The notes under the pieces were generated by a model. The model was given only the letters and a program-made list of their open reading frames with translations, ran no database searches and was not told the DNA's origin. A stretch of DNA of 64,000 nt from Aeromicrobium erythreum. GTDB taxonomy: Bacteria > Actinomycetota > Actinomycetes > Propionibacteriales > Nocardioidaceae. The stretch spans positions 930,001 through 994,000 of the forward strand of contig NZ_CP011502.1 of the NCBI RefSeq assembly GCF_001509405.1, read 5' to 3'. Below are positions 54,762 to 64,000 of the stretch, piece after piece (the stretch's first letter is position 1; each line of letters starts with the position of its first letter). Made by a program: the position numbers and the translations under genes.

Positions 54762-55976
54762 GTGCACCACCCTCGACAGAACACCCCTCAGACCACCCCC
54801 CAGGACTCCGCGGACGCCACTCGGCGCCGCCACCGCCAGACCACGAAGCGCGTCGTCATCGCCCTCAACCTGGCCGTCCTCCTCGTTCTCGGAGCCGGCG
54901 TCGCCGCCTACGGCAGCCTCTCCAAGACCGTGACCCTCGACGTCGACGGCCGCAAGGACACCGTCCGCACCTTCGGCACCTCCGTCGGGTCGCTGCTCAA
55001 GAGCCACGACGTCCGCACGAAGGACGCCGCCGTCGACGCCGAGCCGACCGCGTCGGTCTCCGACGGCGACACGATCAAGGTCCGCTACGCCAAGGACGTC
55101 ACGGTCGCCGTCGACGGCACCGTGCGTCGTGAGCGGCTGCACGCCGCCACCGTCGGCGACGTCCTCGACGAGCTCGACGTCTCGCCCCGCAAGGGTGCCG
55201 AGGTCAACGCCGCGAAGGACACGCGCCTCGACGACACCGCGTCGACCGTGGTCGTCTCCAACCCCAAGAAGCTCACCGTCCGCGCCGACGGCCGCAAGAA
55301 GACCGTCACGAGCGCCGCCCCCACCGCGGGCGAGGTGCTCGAGGAGGCCGGCGTACGTCTCGGTGCCGCCGACGAGGTCCGCGCCGGCGACGCGCTCGGC
55401 GAAGCCGCCCTGGTCAAGCCGGGCGAGCGCGTCGACGTCGTGCGGGTGCGCATGGTCGACACCGCCCGCACGGTGCGCACCGCCCCGCAGACGGAGGTCC
55501 GCGAGGACGACACCCTGGAGAAGGGCACGGAGAAGGTGCTGCGCGCCGGCGCCCCGCGCGTCGTGCAGCAGAAGGTGCTCGTCACCCGCGCGAACGGCAA
55601 GGTCCGCTCGACCCTCGTGCTGACCCAGAAGGTCGCCGACGAGGGCAGCAAGCGCGTCGTGCTCCGCGGCACGAAGGAGCCCGAGCCCGAAGAGACCACG
55701 CTGGCGGCCGCGGCTCCCGAGTCGGCCCCTGCGGTCGGCGACGACAGCGTCTGGGACCGCATCGCGCAGTGCGAGTCCGGCGGCAACTGGAGCATCAACA
55801 CCGGCAACGGCTACTACGGCGGACTGCAGTTCAGCGCCGCCACGTGGCACAGCGTCGGCGGCCCCGGCCTCCCGCACGAGAACAGCCGCGAGGTGCAGAT
55901 CAAGTACGCGAAGATCCTGCAGCAGCGCTCCGGCTGGGGCCAGTGGTCCTGCGCCGCGAAGGTCGGTGTGCACTGA
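54762..55976 (+). CDS. rpfB: Resuscitation-promoting factor, RpfB type
   Basis: A 404-residue exported protein. One N-terminal membrane anchor ([20 protein letters not shown]), three DUF348 repeats ([59 protein letters not shown]), a G5 domain around 245-320 and a C-terminal lysozyme-like Rpf domain ([20 protein letters not shown]) with the catalytic Glu in QCESGGNW and a Cys pair. It cleaves peptidoglycan glycan strands and promotes growth from dormancy. GTG 54762 follows GAGGAAAG. Confidence 0.94.
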   Translation: MHHPRQNTPQTTPQDSADATRRRHRQTTKRVVIALNLAVLLVLGAGVAAYGSLSKTVTLDVDGRKDTVRTFGTSVGSLLKSHDVRTKDAAVDAEPTASVSDGDTIKVRYAKDVTVAVDGTVRRERLHAATVGDVLDELDVSPRKGAEVNAAKDTRLDDTASTVVVSNPKKLTVRADGRKKTVTSAAPTAGEVLEEAGVRLGAADEVRAGDALGEAALVKPGERVDVVRVRMVDTARTVRTAPQTEVREDDTLEKGTEKVLRAGAPRVVQQKVLVTRANGKVRSTLVLTQKVADEGSKRVVLRGTKEPEPEETTLAAAAPESAPAVGDDSVWDRIAQCESGGNWSINTGNGYYGGLQFSAATWHSVGGPGLPHENSREVQIKYAKILQQRSGWGQWSCAAKVGVH

Positions 55977-56836
55977 GCGGCACCCCGCCCACCCCGGTCT
56001 CGCTGCTGGGTGCGGCCGACGTCCGACGCATCGCTGACGCGATCGGACTGCGGCCCACCAAGCAGCGTGGCCAGAACTTCGTGGTCGACGGCAACACCGT
56101 GCGCCGTATCGTCCGCGACTCCGGGATCGGCCCCGACGACGTCGTCGTCGAGGTCGGTCCCGGTCTCGGTTCGCTGACCCTGGCGCTGCTCGAGGTCGCC
56201 CGGCACGTCGTGGCCGTCGAGGTCGACCCGGTCCTCGCCCAGCGGCTGCCGACCACCGTCGCCGAGCAGGCACCGGGTCACGTCGAGCGTCTCGACCTCG
56301 TCCTGGCCGACGCGATGCGCGTCGAGGAGCTTCCCGGCCCCACGCCCACCGCGCTGGTCGCGAACCTGCCCTACAACGTGTCGGTCCCGGTGCTGCTGCA
56401 CCTGCTGGAGCGCTTCGAGACGCTCGCGTCGGTGCTCGTCATGGTGCAGGCCGAGGTGGCCCACCGGCTCGCGGCGCCTCCCGGCTCCCGCACCTACGGC
56501 GTCCCGAGCGTCAAGGCGGCCTGGTACTGCGACGTCGCCCTCGCGGGCACGGTCGGACGTCAGGTGTTCTGGCCCGTGCCGAACGTCGACTCCGCGCTCG
56601 TGTCGCTGCGCCGGCGGGGCACGCCCGGCGACGACGACCTACGGCGTGCCACCTTCCGCGTCGTCGACGCCGCCTTCGCGCAGCGTCGCAAGACGCTGAG
56701 GGCCGCGCTCTCCGGCCTCGCAGGCTCCGGCGCGGCGGCCGAGGTGGCCCTGCGCGCGGCCGACGTCGACCCGCAGGCCAGGGGTGAGCAGCTCGACGTC
56801 GTGGCGTTCGCGCGGATCGCCGCTGCCCTCGGCTGA
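55973..56836 (+). CDS. rsmA: 16S rRNA dimethyladenosine transferase, apparent CTG start
   Basis: A 287-residue SAM-dependent enzyme that dimethylates A1518 and A1519 of 16S rRNA. Motifs: [36 protein letters not shown] (SAM), [16 protein letters not shown] (the catalytic NLPY) and [14 protein letters not shown]. The frame has no ATG, GTG or TTG in a usable place: the nearest upstream one is at 55769, deep inside rpfB, and the next downstream GTG lies past the conserved N-terminal motif. CTG 55973 overlaps the rpfB stop as CTGA and gives [13 protein letters not shown], the normal family N-terminus. Confidence 0.93.
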   Translation: MSGTPPTPVSLLGAADVRRIADAIGLRPTKQRGQNFVVDGNTVRRIVRDSGIGPDDVVVEVGPGLGSLTLALLEVARHVVAVEVDPVLAQRLPTTVAEQAPGHVERLDLVLADAMRVEELPGPTPTALVANLPYNVSVPVLLHLLERFETLASVLVMVQAEVAHRLAAPPGSRTYGVPSVKAAWYCDVALAGTVGRQVFWPVPNVDSALVSLRRRGTPGDDDLRRATFRVVDAAFAQRRKTLRAALSGLAGSGAAAEVALRAADVDPQARGEQLDVVAFARIAAALG

Positions 56837-56845
56837 GCGGATCGG

Positions 56846-56851
56846 TAGGTT
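56846..56851 (+). promoter_or_regulatory. -10 box for leaderless ispE
   Basis: TAGGTT followed by 6 nt and GTG 56858, within the 21-nt gap after rsmA. Confidence 0.55.
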
Positions 56852-56857
56852 GGTGCG

Positions 56858-57778
56858 GTGAGAACCGTCAGCGTGCGCGTGCCAGCCAAGATCAACCTGG
56901 CCCTCGGCGTCGGCGGCGTCCGTGAGGACGGCTTCCACCCGCTCGCGACGGTCTACCAGGCCGTCGACCTCTACGACGAGGTCCGGGCGACGGCGAACGA
57001 CACCGGCGAGGTGACGGTCGAGACGACCAGCGACGTCCCGGGCGCCGAGACCGAGGCGTCGCTCGTGCCGCGCGGTCGGGACAACCTCGCCGTGCGCGCC
57101 GCGCTCGCGCTGCGTGAGCAGACGGGCGTCGAGGCCGGCGTCGATCTCGTGATCCGCAAGGCGATCCCGGTGGCCGGTGGCATGGCCGGCGGCTCGGCCG
57201 ACGCTGCGGCGACGCTCGTCGCGTGCAACGACGTGTGGGGTCTCGGGTGGTCGCGGCACGAGCTCGAGCCGGTCGCGGCCGGTCTCGGCAGCGACGTGCC
57301 GTTCCTCCTGCACGGCGGCAACGCGATCGGCGGCGGACGCGGCGAGCTGGTCAGCCCGGTCCTGGCGCGTGGCTCCTACCACTGGGTCGTCGCCGTGTCC
57401 GGCATCGGACTGTCGACGGCCTCGGTGTACGCCGAGTTCGACCGGCTGAACGCCGACCGGGAGCTGGCGACGCCCGAGGTCCCCGACGCGCTGCTCGCGG
57501 CCCTGCGCTCGGGCGACGCCGTCGCGCTCGGGGCCGCCCTCTCCAACGACCTCACGGAGGCCGCGCTCTCGCTGCGGCCCGACCTGGCCCAGACCCTCGA
57601 GGTGGGGGTGGAGGCCGGTGCGCTCGGCGCGCTGGTGTCCGGCTCCGGCCCCACGTGCGTGTTCCTCGCCGCCGACGAGCAGCAGAGCCTCGACATCGCG
57701 ATCGCGCTCGCCGGCACGGGGCGCTGCGCCGACGTCGTCCAGTCGATCGGGCCCGTGCCCGGCGTGCGGGTGGTCTGA
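56858..57778 (+). CDS. ispE: 4-diphosphocytidyl-2-C-methyl-D-erythritol kinase
   Basis: A 306-residue GHMP kinase. The N-terminus VRVPAKINLALGVGGVREDG carries the substrate-binding AKINL motif; the ATP loop is KAIPVAGGMAGGSADAAATL; GLGSDVPFLLHGGNAIGGGR and VSGSGPTCVFLA complete the active site. It phosphorylates CDP-methylerythritol in the non-mevalonate isoprenoid pathway. Leaderless promoter inside a run of housekeeping genes; the ABC-F gene follows after 1 nt. Confidence 0.96.
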   Translation: MRTVSVRVPAKINLALGVGGVREDGFHPLATVYQAVDLYDEVRATANDTGEVTVETTSDVPGAETEASLVPRGRDNLAVRAALALREQTGVEAGVDLVIRKAIPVAGGMAGGSADAAATLVACNDVWGLGWSRHELEPVAAGLGSDVPFLLHGGNAIGGGRGELVSPVLARGSYHWVVAVSGIGLSTASVYAEFDRLNADRELATPEVPDALLAALRSGDAVALGAALSNDLTEAALSLRPDLAQTLEVGVEAGALGALVSGSGPTCVFLAADEQQSLDIAIALAGTGRCADVVQSIGPVPGVRVV

Positions 57779-57779
57779 G

Positions 57780-59581
<1,802 letters not shown>

Positions 59582-59585
<4 letters not shown>

Positions 59586-59601
59586 TCCGACGTCGGGTCA
59601 G
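59582..59601. terminator. Hairpin shared by convergent abcF and marR
   Basis: A near-perfect 20-nt palindrome with centre ACGT spans both stop codons (TGA 59583-59585 and TCA 59598-59600). Stem of 8 bp with one G-T type mismatch. Confidence 0.5.
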
Positions 59602-60092
59602 ACGTGGCGGGCCAGCGTGCGCAACGACGCGGCCAGCGTGTCCGCGTCGTCCGGGTCGAGGCTCGACAGCAGCGAGCGCTCCTGCTCGAGGAGCTCGTCG
59701 AGGGCGGCGTCGACGGCTGCGCGCCCCGCGGGCGTGAGGGTGACGAGCACGCCCCGCCGGTCGCCCGGGTCGGCCTCGCGGGCGACGAGCCCGCGCCCCG
59801 CGAGCCGGTCGACGCGGTTCGTCATCGTGCCGCTCGTGACCATGGTCTCGGTGACGAGCCGGCCGGGGGAGAGCTGGTAGGGCGGACCCGACCGGCGCAG
59901 GGCGGACAGCACGTCGAACTCCCACGGCTCGAGCGCGTGGGCCGCGAACGCCGCCCGGCGCGCGCGGTCGAGGTGGCGGGCGAGACGGGTCACCCGGCTG
60001 AGCACCTGCATGGGGCGCGTGTCGAGGTCGGGGCGCTCGCGCTGCCAGGCCGCGACGATGCCGTCGACCTCGTCGAGCTCGTCAGCACCCAT
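59598..60092 (-). CDS. MarR-family transcriptional regulator
   Basis: A 164-residue winged-helix regulator. The core covers about 45-130: LEPWEFDVLSALRRSGPPYQ, then LSPGRLVTETMVTSGTMTNR (recognition helix), VDRLAGRGLVAREADPGDRR (the wing with its DxR motif). It likely dimerises and senses a small ligand. Leaderless by its TACAGT box. It diverges from an amidase gene with a palindrome in between, so it probably represses itself and the amidase. Confidence 0.92.
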   Translation of the reverse strand: MGADELDEVDGIVAAWQRERPDLDTRPMQVLSRVTRLARHLDRARRAAFAAHALEPWEFDVLSALRRSGPPYQLSPGRLVTETMVTSGTMTNRVDRLAGRGLVAREADPGDRRGVLVTLTPAGRAAVDAALDELLEQERSLLSSLDPDDADTLAASLRTLARHV

Positions 60093-60098
60093 GGCGAC

Positions 60099-60104
60099 AC
60101 TGTA
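60099..60104 (-). promoter_or_regulatory. -10 box for leaderless marR
   Basis: On the minus strand TACAGT, then 6 nt, then ATG 60092. Confidence 0.5.
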
Positions 60105-60114
60105 GTTCGTTAAG

Positions 60115-60132
60115 AATCTTGATGTCGAGATT
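60115..60132. promoter_or_regulatory. MarR operator candidate
   Basis: AATCTTGATGTCGAGATT is an 18-bp dyad with one mismatched pair apart from the centre. It lies 10 nt behind the marR -10 and 22 nt before the amidase -10, covering the -35 positions of both. Similar sequences precede many actinobacterial marR genes. Confidence 0.7.
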
Positions 60133-60166
60133 GTTGTCGAGCCGGTGGGGGCCTACGGTGTCGCCC

Positions 60167-61522
60167 ATGGACGTCGACGACCTCGTGGGCCGTGGCCCGG
60201 CCACCCTCGTTCCGCTGCTGCGCGACCGCACGGTGTCCGCGCGCGAGCTGACCATCGCCACGCTGGACGCGATCGAGCGTGAGGACGCCCGGGTGAACGC
60301 CGTCGTCGAGCTGCTCGCCGACGAGGCGTTCGACGCCTCGACGGAGGCCGACGCGCGGATCGCCCGCGGCGAGACGGGGCCGCTGCTCGGCGTGCCCGTC
60401 GCCATCAAGAACGACGTCGACCTCGCTGGACGGGTGACCGGGCTGGGGTCGCGGGCGGTCACCCAGGTGGCGCGCCAGGACGGCCCGCTCGTCGAGGCGC
60501 TGCTCGCGGCGGGTGCCGTCCCGGTGGCCACGACGACGCTCCCCGAGCTCGCGATCTACGGGTTCACCGAGTCGGCGGCCCGGGGCGTGACGCGCAACCC
60601 GCACGACCTCGACCGCACGCCCGGGGGCTCGTCCGGAGGGTCGGCCGCGCTCGTCGCCGCGGGCGCGGTCGGGGTGGCGACGGCGTCCGACGGTGCCGGC
60701 TCGATCCGCATCCCCGCGGCGAGCTGTGGTCTCGTCGGGTTCAAGACGACCCACGGGTTCGTGCCTGGCTCGGGGGGTTGGCACGGTCTCTCGACGCAGG
60801 GCTGCGTGACCCCGACGGTGCGCGACACCGCCGTCTACCTCGACGCGGTGGGGCACGGTGCTCCCGGCGCGCTCGCGCACGCGGCTGACACGGCTCCACG
60901 GACGCTCAGGATCGGCGTGACGACCAGCGCTGCGGCCGCAGGGCGTCCCGAGCCGCTGCACCGCGACGTGAAGTCGGCCGTCGACCACGTGGCGGGCCTG
61001 CTCGACGGGCTCGGGCACGAGGTCACCACCGTCAAGGTGCCGTACGGTCTCGACGCGAAGGCGCTCACCGTGCGCTACCTCGCCGGCATCGCCGAGTCGG
61101 CGTCGCGCGTCGACGACCCGTCGTTGCTCGAGCCCCGCACGCGTCAGGTGGCGCGCCTCGGCCGCCCCTTCGGCCCGTCGGCCGTGGCGTGGGCGCAGCG
61201 CGCCGGGCACCGGTTCGGCTCGACGGTGCTCGACCGGCTCGGCGTCGACGTGCTCCTGTCGCCCGTCATGAGCGGTCCGGCCCTGCCCGTCGGGCACTTC
61301 GCGGGCAAGGGCGGCCTGCGCACCGTGCTCGGCATGAACGCGTTCTACCCGTACACGGCGCAGTGGAACCACGCGGGGCTGCCGGCGGTCTCGCTCCCGG
61401 TCGGCCGGTCGCGCAAGCGGGGGCTCCCGCTGGCCGTCCAGCTCGTCGCTCGCCGCGAGCAGGACCCGCTCCTGATGTCGGTGGCCGCGCAGGTCGAGGC
61501 GGCGCTGCGGAGTTCCGCATGA
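60167..61522 (+). CDS. Amidase-signature family hydrolase
   Basis: A 451-residue enzyme with the Ser-cisSer-Lys triad: Lys in VPVAIKNDVD, cis-Ser and nucleophile Ser in the TPGGSSGGSAAL / DGAGSIRIPAA segments. These enzymes cleave amides such as nitrile-derived amides or, in GatA, glutamine; the absence of gatB/gatC nearby and the divergent MarR favour a catabolic amidase. ATG 60167 follows TACGGT by 7 nt, suggesting a leaderless start. Its stop overlaps the methyltransferase start (ATGA). Confidence 0.9.
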   Translation: MDVDDLVGRGPATLVPLLRDRTVSARELTIATLDAIEREDARVNAVVELLADEAFDASTEADARIARGETGPLLGVPVAIKNDVDLAGRVTGLGSRAVTQVARQDGPLVEALLAAGAVPVATTTLPELAIYGFTESAARGVTRNPHDLDRTPGGSSGGSAALVAAGAVGVATASDGAGSIRIPAASCGLVGFKTTHGFVPGSGGWHGLSTQGCVTPTVRDTAVYLDAVGHGAPGALAHAADTAPRTLRIGVTTSAAAAGRPEPLHRDVKSAVDHVAGLLDGLGHEVTTVKVPYGLDAKALTVRYLAGIAESASRVDDPSLLEPRTRQVARLGRPFGPSAVAWAQRAGHRFGSTVLDRLGVDVLLSPVMSGPALPVGHFAGKGGLRTVLGMNAFYPYTAQWNHAGLPAVSLPVGRSRKRGLPLAVQLVARREQDPLLMSVAAQVEAALRSSA

Positions 61523-62289
61523 GGTGGGACCCGGAGCAGTACCTGCGCTTCGCCGACGACCGGGGGCGTCCGTTCGTCGACCTGGTCGCCCGGGTGCCGT
61601 CGGACGCCGACGTGGTGGTCGACCTCGGCTGCGGAGCCGGCAACCTCACGACGGTGCTGCGTGGGCGCTGGCCCGACGCCCGCGTGCTGGGCGTCGACTC
61701 CTCGCCGGAGATGGTCGCGCGCGCGACGGCGACGAACGAGGACCCCGAGGCGTCGTACGTCGTCTCGGACGTGACGACGTGGGCGCCCGACGGGCCGGTG
61801 GACGTGATCACGTCGAACGCGATGTTCCAGTGGGTGCCGGAGCAGGAGGACGTCCTGCGGCGTCTGGCGGAGCACGTGACGCCCGGTGGCGCGATCGCCG
61901 TGCAGGTGCCGAACAACGCCGACGCGCCGAGCCATGCGCTGATGCGCGAGGTCGCGGACCGTCCCGCGTACGCGGACCACACGGCGGGGGTGCTCTCGGT
62001 GCGGGGGACGGGTCCGCAGACGTACCTCGACCTGTTCGCGTCGCTGGGCTGGTCGTGCGACGCCTGGGAGACGACGTACCTGCACGTGCTGCCGGGCGAC
62101 GACCCGGTCTTCGAGTGGGTCAAGGGCACGGGGGCGCGCCCGGTCCTGCAGGCGCTGCCGGACGGTCTGCGGGAGCAGTTCGTCACGGAGTACCAGGCGG
62201 CGCTGCGCGAGGCCTACCCTCGCCGGCCGTACGGGACGGTCCTGCCGTTCCGTCGGACGTTCGCGGTCGCCGTCCGGCCGCTCGGGTAG
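61519..62289 (+). CDS. Trans-aconitate 2-methyltransferase-like protein
   Basis: A 256-residue class I SAM methyltransferase. The SAM site is VVVDLGCGAGNLTTVLRGRW with the acidic loop VLGVDSSPEMVARA; the ITSNAMFQWVPEQEDVLRRL segment is typical of Tam. Tam methylates trans-aconitate, an inhibitor of aconitase. Cotranslated with the amidase (ATGA). The substrate is inferred from overall resemblance. Confidence 0.85.
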   Translation: MRWDPEQYLRFADDRGRPFVDLVARVPSDADVVVDLGCGAGNLTTVLRGRWPDARVLGVDSSPEMVARATATNEDPEASYVVSDVTTWAPDGPVDVITSNAMFQWVPEQEDVLRRLAEHVTPGGAIAVQVPNNADAPSHALMREVADRPAYADHTAGVLSVRGTGPQTYLDLFASLGWSCDAWETTYLHVLPGDDPVFEWVKGTGARPVLQALPDGLREQFVTEYQAALREAYPRRPYGTVLPFRRTFAVAVRPLG

Positions 62290-62324
62290 CCTGGGACGGC
62301 CGTCGTGGCCGTGCGTCGCGACAA

Positions 62325-62403
62325 TCCCCGGTTGGTCTGCCGGCAGGGCCCGCCTGACTTTGAATCAGGACAAGCGACGTAGGTTCGACTCCTACCCGGG
62401 GAG
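62325..62403 (+). tRNA. tRNA-Gln (anticodon TTG), atypical arms
   Basis: Acceptor tccccgg/ccgggga with T1-A72 and discriminator G62403, both glutamine identity elements. Anticodon stem CCTGA/TCAGG with loop CTTTGAA gives TTG. The T-arm gtagg-ttcgact-cctac is normal. Unusual: the D-arm pairs only GGT with GCC around an 11-nt loop, two bases separate it from the anticodon stem, and the variable region is 9 nt (acaagcgac). CCA is not encoded. Confidence 0.75.
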
Positions 62404-62411
62404 CCGCAGGG

Positions 62412-62576
62412 TCAGTCCTCGTCGAGGGTGCCGACCGGGTCGAAGGTGAAGGACCCGAGGTGCTCCTGCACGCCGCGGAAGGCGTCCGCGATCTCGGGGT
62501 CCTCCAGGGCCTTCTCGAGGGAGCGCAGAGCCTCCTGCGTCCGGACGTCGGTGGTCTCCTCGATGGGGTCGCTCAT
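62412..62576 (-). CDS. Small acidic hypothetical protein
   Basis: A 54-residue protein (MSDPIEETTDVRTQEALRSL), strongly acidic and helical, with the tail LGSFTFDPVGTLDED. It lies on the minus strand between tRNA-Gln and the second HNH gene. No ribosome binding site; CACCAT 6 nt before the ATG might serve as a leaderless -10. No family recognised. Confidence 0.55.
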   Translation of the reverse strand: MSDPIEETTDVRTQEALRSLEKALEDPEIADAFRGVQEHLGSFTFDPVGTLDED

Positions 62577-62628
62577 GCGTCCATGGTGACGCGGACGCGG
62601 GCACCCCGCTGGGCGAGCGCGGCCTGTC

Positions 62629-63936
62629 TCATCGGGGTCGGTACTGGATGTGGTCGAGGCGGGTGTGGTGGATCTCGACGAACTGGATGGTGCGGTCTCG
62701 GCGGTTCCAGGCGCGGGTGAACGCGGTCTCGGCCTCGATGGTGCGGGTGGGTAGGTGCCAGTGGGCGTTGCCGTCCTTGTCGTGGCTGACGGTGAGTGCT
62801 CCTCGGGTCTTGAGTCCGTGGTGGGGTGGGCAGCGGTGGTGCAGGTTGCCTGCGGCGGTGGGTCCGCGCTGCTGTCCGGGTGGTTGTCCGGGGTCGTAGG
62901 GGATCTGGTGGTCGACGTCGCACGCGACGGCGGGTCGGGTGCAGCCCGGGACGTCACAGGTCCCGTCGATGAGGTTCAACGCCCGGCGCAGGGGCTGGGT
63001 GGGGAACCGGCCGAGCTCGGTGACGTCGAGGATCCCGCCGTTCTCGTCGGTCAACAACCGCGAGAACAGGGTTCCGTCCTGGGCGGCGAGCTCGGCGATC
63101 AGGGCGGGGTCGAGGACGTGCTGTCCATCAGCGGAGACGCCCGGCTCACTCGACAGGCCGAGGAGGGTGGCCAGGGAGACAGTGATCCCGACGTGGAACC
63201 GACCGCGGCCAGACGTGCTCACCGGCGCGTGGTCAGCGGTGTCGGTCTCGTCCTTGTGCAGGAGGGTGTCGACGAGGGCGTCGGCGCGGGCCTGCGCCAA
63301 CGTCCGGTCATCGTCGAGGGTCTGGGTACGGGAGGCTTTCGCGGCCAGGGTCAGGTCACGCTCGATCAGGAGGGCGTCGACCGTGGGGATGAGGGCCTGC
63401 AGCAGGCTCATCCCGTCATCCAGGGCGGTGATGGTGACGGTGCGGTCCGCGTGGGCGGCCTTGCGGCGCTCGATCGCACGGTCGGGCTCGACCCGGACGA
63501 GGAACCGGCGCAGCCACCCCTTCAACTGACCCAGGGTGTGGGTGGTGGCGTAGGCCAGGACGGTCTCGTCCAGCCGGGTGATGTTCTCGGGTGCGTGCAG
63601 CTTCCAGGCGGTCGAGGCGATCTCGCGGGCCTTCGCCCGGTCGACCTCACCCCGCACATGAGCAGCCCACACGGTCGGCAGGTCCATCACCAGGGTGCGG
63701 GTGGACGAGACCAGGTTCGAGATCAGAGCGGTGGCGACGTGGAGCTCGACGGCGACTTCCAGGATCGCGACCTGACGGGCGTCCTCGACCTGACGAGCGC
63801 TCAACCCTTGGGCGAGGGCGTCGGTGCGGCGGGTCTCCACGAACCGCAGCACCGCCCGAGCCTGCTCCGCCTCACCAGCCCACACCGTCCGCGACGCATC
63901 GAGCGCGTCGGCCAGGAGGGTGTCGGTGGGGTTCAT
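62629..63936 (-). CDS. DUF222/13E12-type HNH endonuclease, copy 2
   Basis: A 435-residue near-copy of the gene at 1583, in opposite orientation. The HNH zinc site is intact (CDVPGC, CDVDHQIPYD, NLHHRC, PPHHGLKT). Differences from copy 1 cluster near the N-terminus, around residues 69-80 and in the last 100 residues, so the copies are paralogues rather than a fresh duplication. Same length, same upstream hairpin and leaderless promoter. It may take part in recombination with copy 1. Confidence 0.88.
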   Translation of the reverse strand: MNPTDTLLADALDASRTVWAGEAEQARAVLRFVETRRTDALAQGLSARQVEDARQVAILEVAVELHVATALISNLVSSTRTLVMDLPTVWAAHVRGEVDRAKAREIASTAWKLHAPENITRLDETVLAYATTHTLGQLKGWLRRFLVRVEPDRAIERRKAAHADRTVTITALDDGMSLLQALIPTVDALLIERDLTLAAKASRTQTLDDDRTLAQARADALVDTLLHKDETDTADHAPVSTSGRGRFHVGITVSLATLLGLSSEPGVSADGQHVLDPALIAELAAQDGTLFSRLLTDENGGILDVTELGRFPTQPLRRALNLIDGTCDVPGCTRPAVACDVDHQIPYDPGQPPGQQRGPTAAGNLHHRCPPHHGLKTRGALTVSHDKDGNAHWHLPTRTIEAETAFTRAWNRRDRTIQFVEIHHTRLDHIQYRPR

Positions 63937-63990
63937 GTCTCCAACCTAGAGACCCCCTCCGACACCCCCCTCCAACCCGGAAAACCCCTG
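63937..63990 (-). promoter_or_regulatory. Conserved leader and promoter of HNH copy 2
   Basis: On the minus strand TAGGTT (63948-63943), then 6 nt, then ATG 63936, inside the same nested inverted repeat seen before copy 1 (outer arms ggtgtcgg and ccgacacc). The similarity to copy 1 continues upstream to about 63990 with scattered changes. Confidence 0.6.
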
Positions 63991-64000
63991 TTGACAGTGG

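Overview
The window is high-GC actinobacterial chromosome. The 16S rRNA gene, the absence of tRNA genes in the 16S-23S spacer, a mycothiol-type DinB enzyme, an RpfB-type resuscitation factor, DUF222/13E12-type HNH genes and the intergenic repeat families all point to Nocardioidaceae, and I would guess Aeromicrobium or a close relative. That name is an inference from sequence recognised by eye; a 16S comparison would settle it. Many genes look leaderless: a TANNNT -10 box lies exactly 6 nt before the start codon.

Layout. 1-0.82 kb: end of a SpoIIE-type phosphatase and a tRNA-Gly sitting in an unusually long perfect hairpin. 0.86-3.0 kb: a cluster of about 175-bp palindromic repeats followed by a DUF222/HNH gene; a near-copy lies in opposite orientation at 62.6-63.9 kb, so the two copies frame almost the whole window. 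3-12 kb: a P-loop kinase, a large secreted phytase-like/Ig protein, an old yellow enzyme with a renalase-like oxidoreductase, a secreted GH43-type protein and a membrane acyltransferase. 12-16 kb: tRNA-Pro, a mycothiol-type DinB enzyme, then a stress-type operon (LEA-like protein, holin-like protein, DUF3618, YihY) behind a candidate SigB/SigF promoter. 16-22 kb: a CitAB-like two-component system divergent from a tctCBA tricarboxylate transporter and a universal stress protein. 22-24 kb: a FrnE-like DsbA protein and tyrS.

24.2-29.9 kb: a complete rRNA operon with two promoters, RNase III-type processing stems and a terminator, followed by a TPR-like protein with an RGGKP-rich N-terminus and odd codon use. 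30.9-38.7 kb: a stress/redox island (TraR/DksA zinc finger, two PRC-barrel-like proteins, an NRAMP-related carrier lacking the usual metal-site residues, a lipoprotein, a CYP152-type peroxygenase, an isochorismatase, a FAD-Rieske fusion and small membrane proteins). 38.7-44.6 kb: a Tad/Flp pilus locus (two pilins, CpaB, CpaE, CpaF, TadB, TadC). 44.7-48.4 kb: an alkane hydroxylase operon (alkB, two rubredoxins, rubredoxin reductase, TetR regulator) behind two matching palindromic operators.

48.4-62.3 kb: protein O-mannosyltransferase, a DUF559/AbiEi-like gene framed by inverted repeats, then the housekeeping run rsmI, metG, tatD, rpfB, rsmA, ispE and an ABC-F ATPase, with rsmA apparently starting at CTG. 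A MarR regulator with a palindromic operator faces an amidase and a trans-aconitate-methyltransferase-like gene. A tRNA-Gln with unusual geometry, a small acidic protein gene and the second DUF222/HNH copy close the window.
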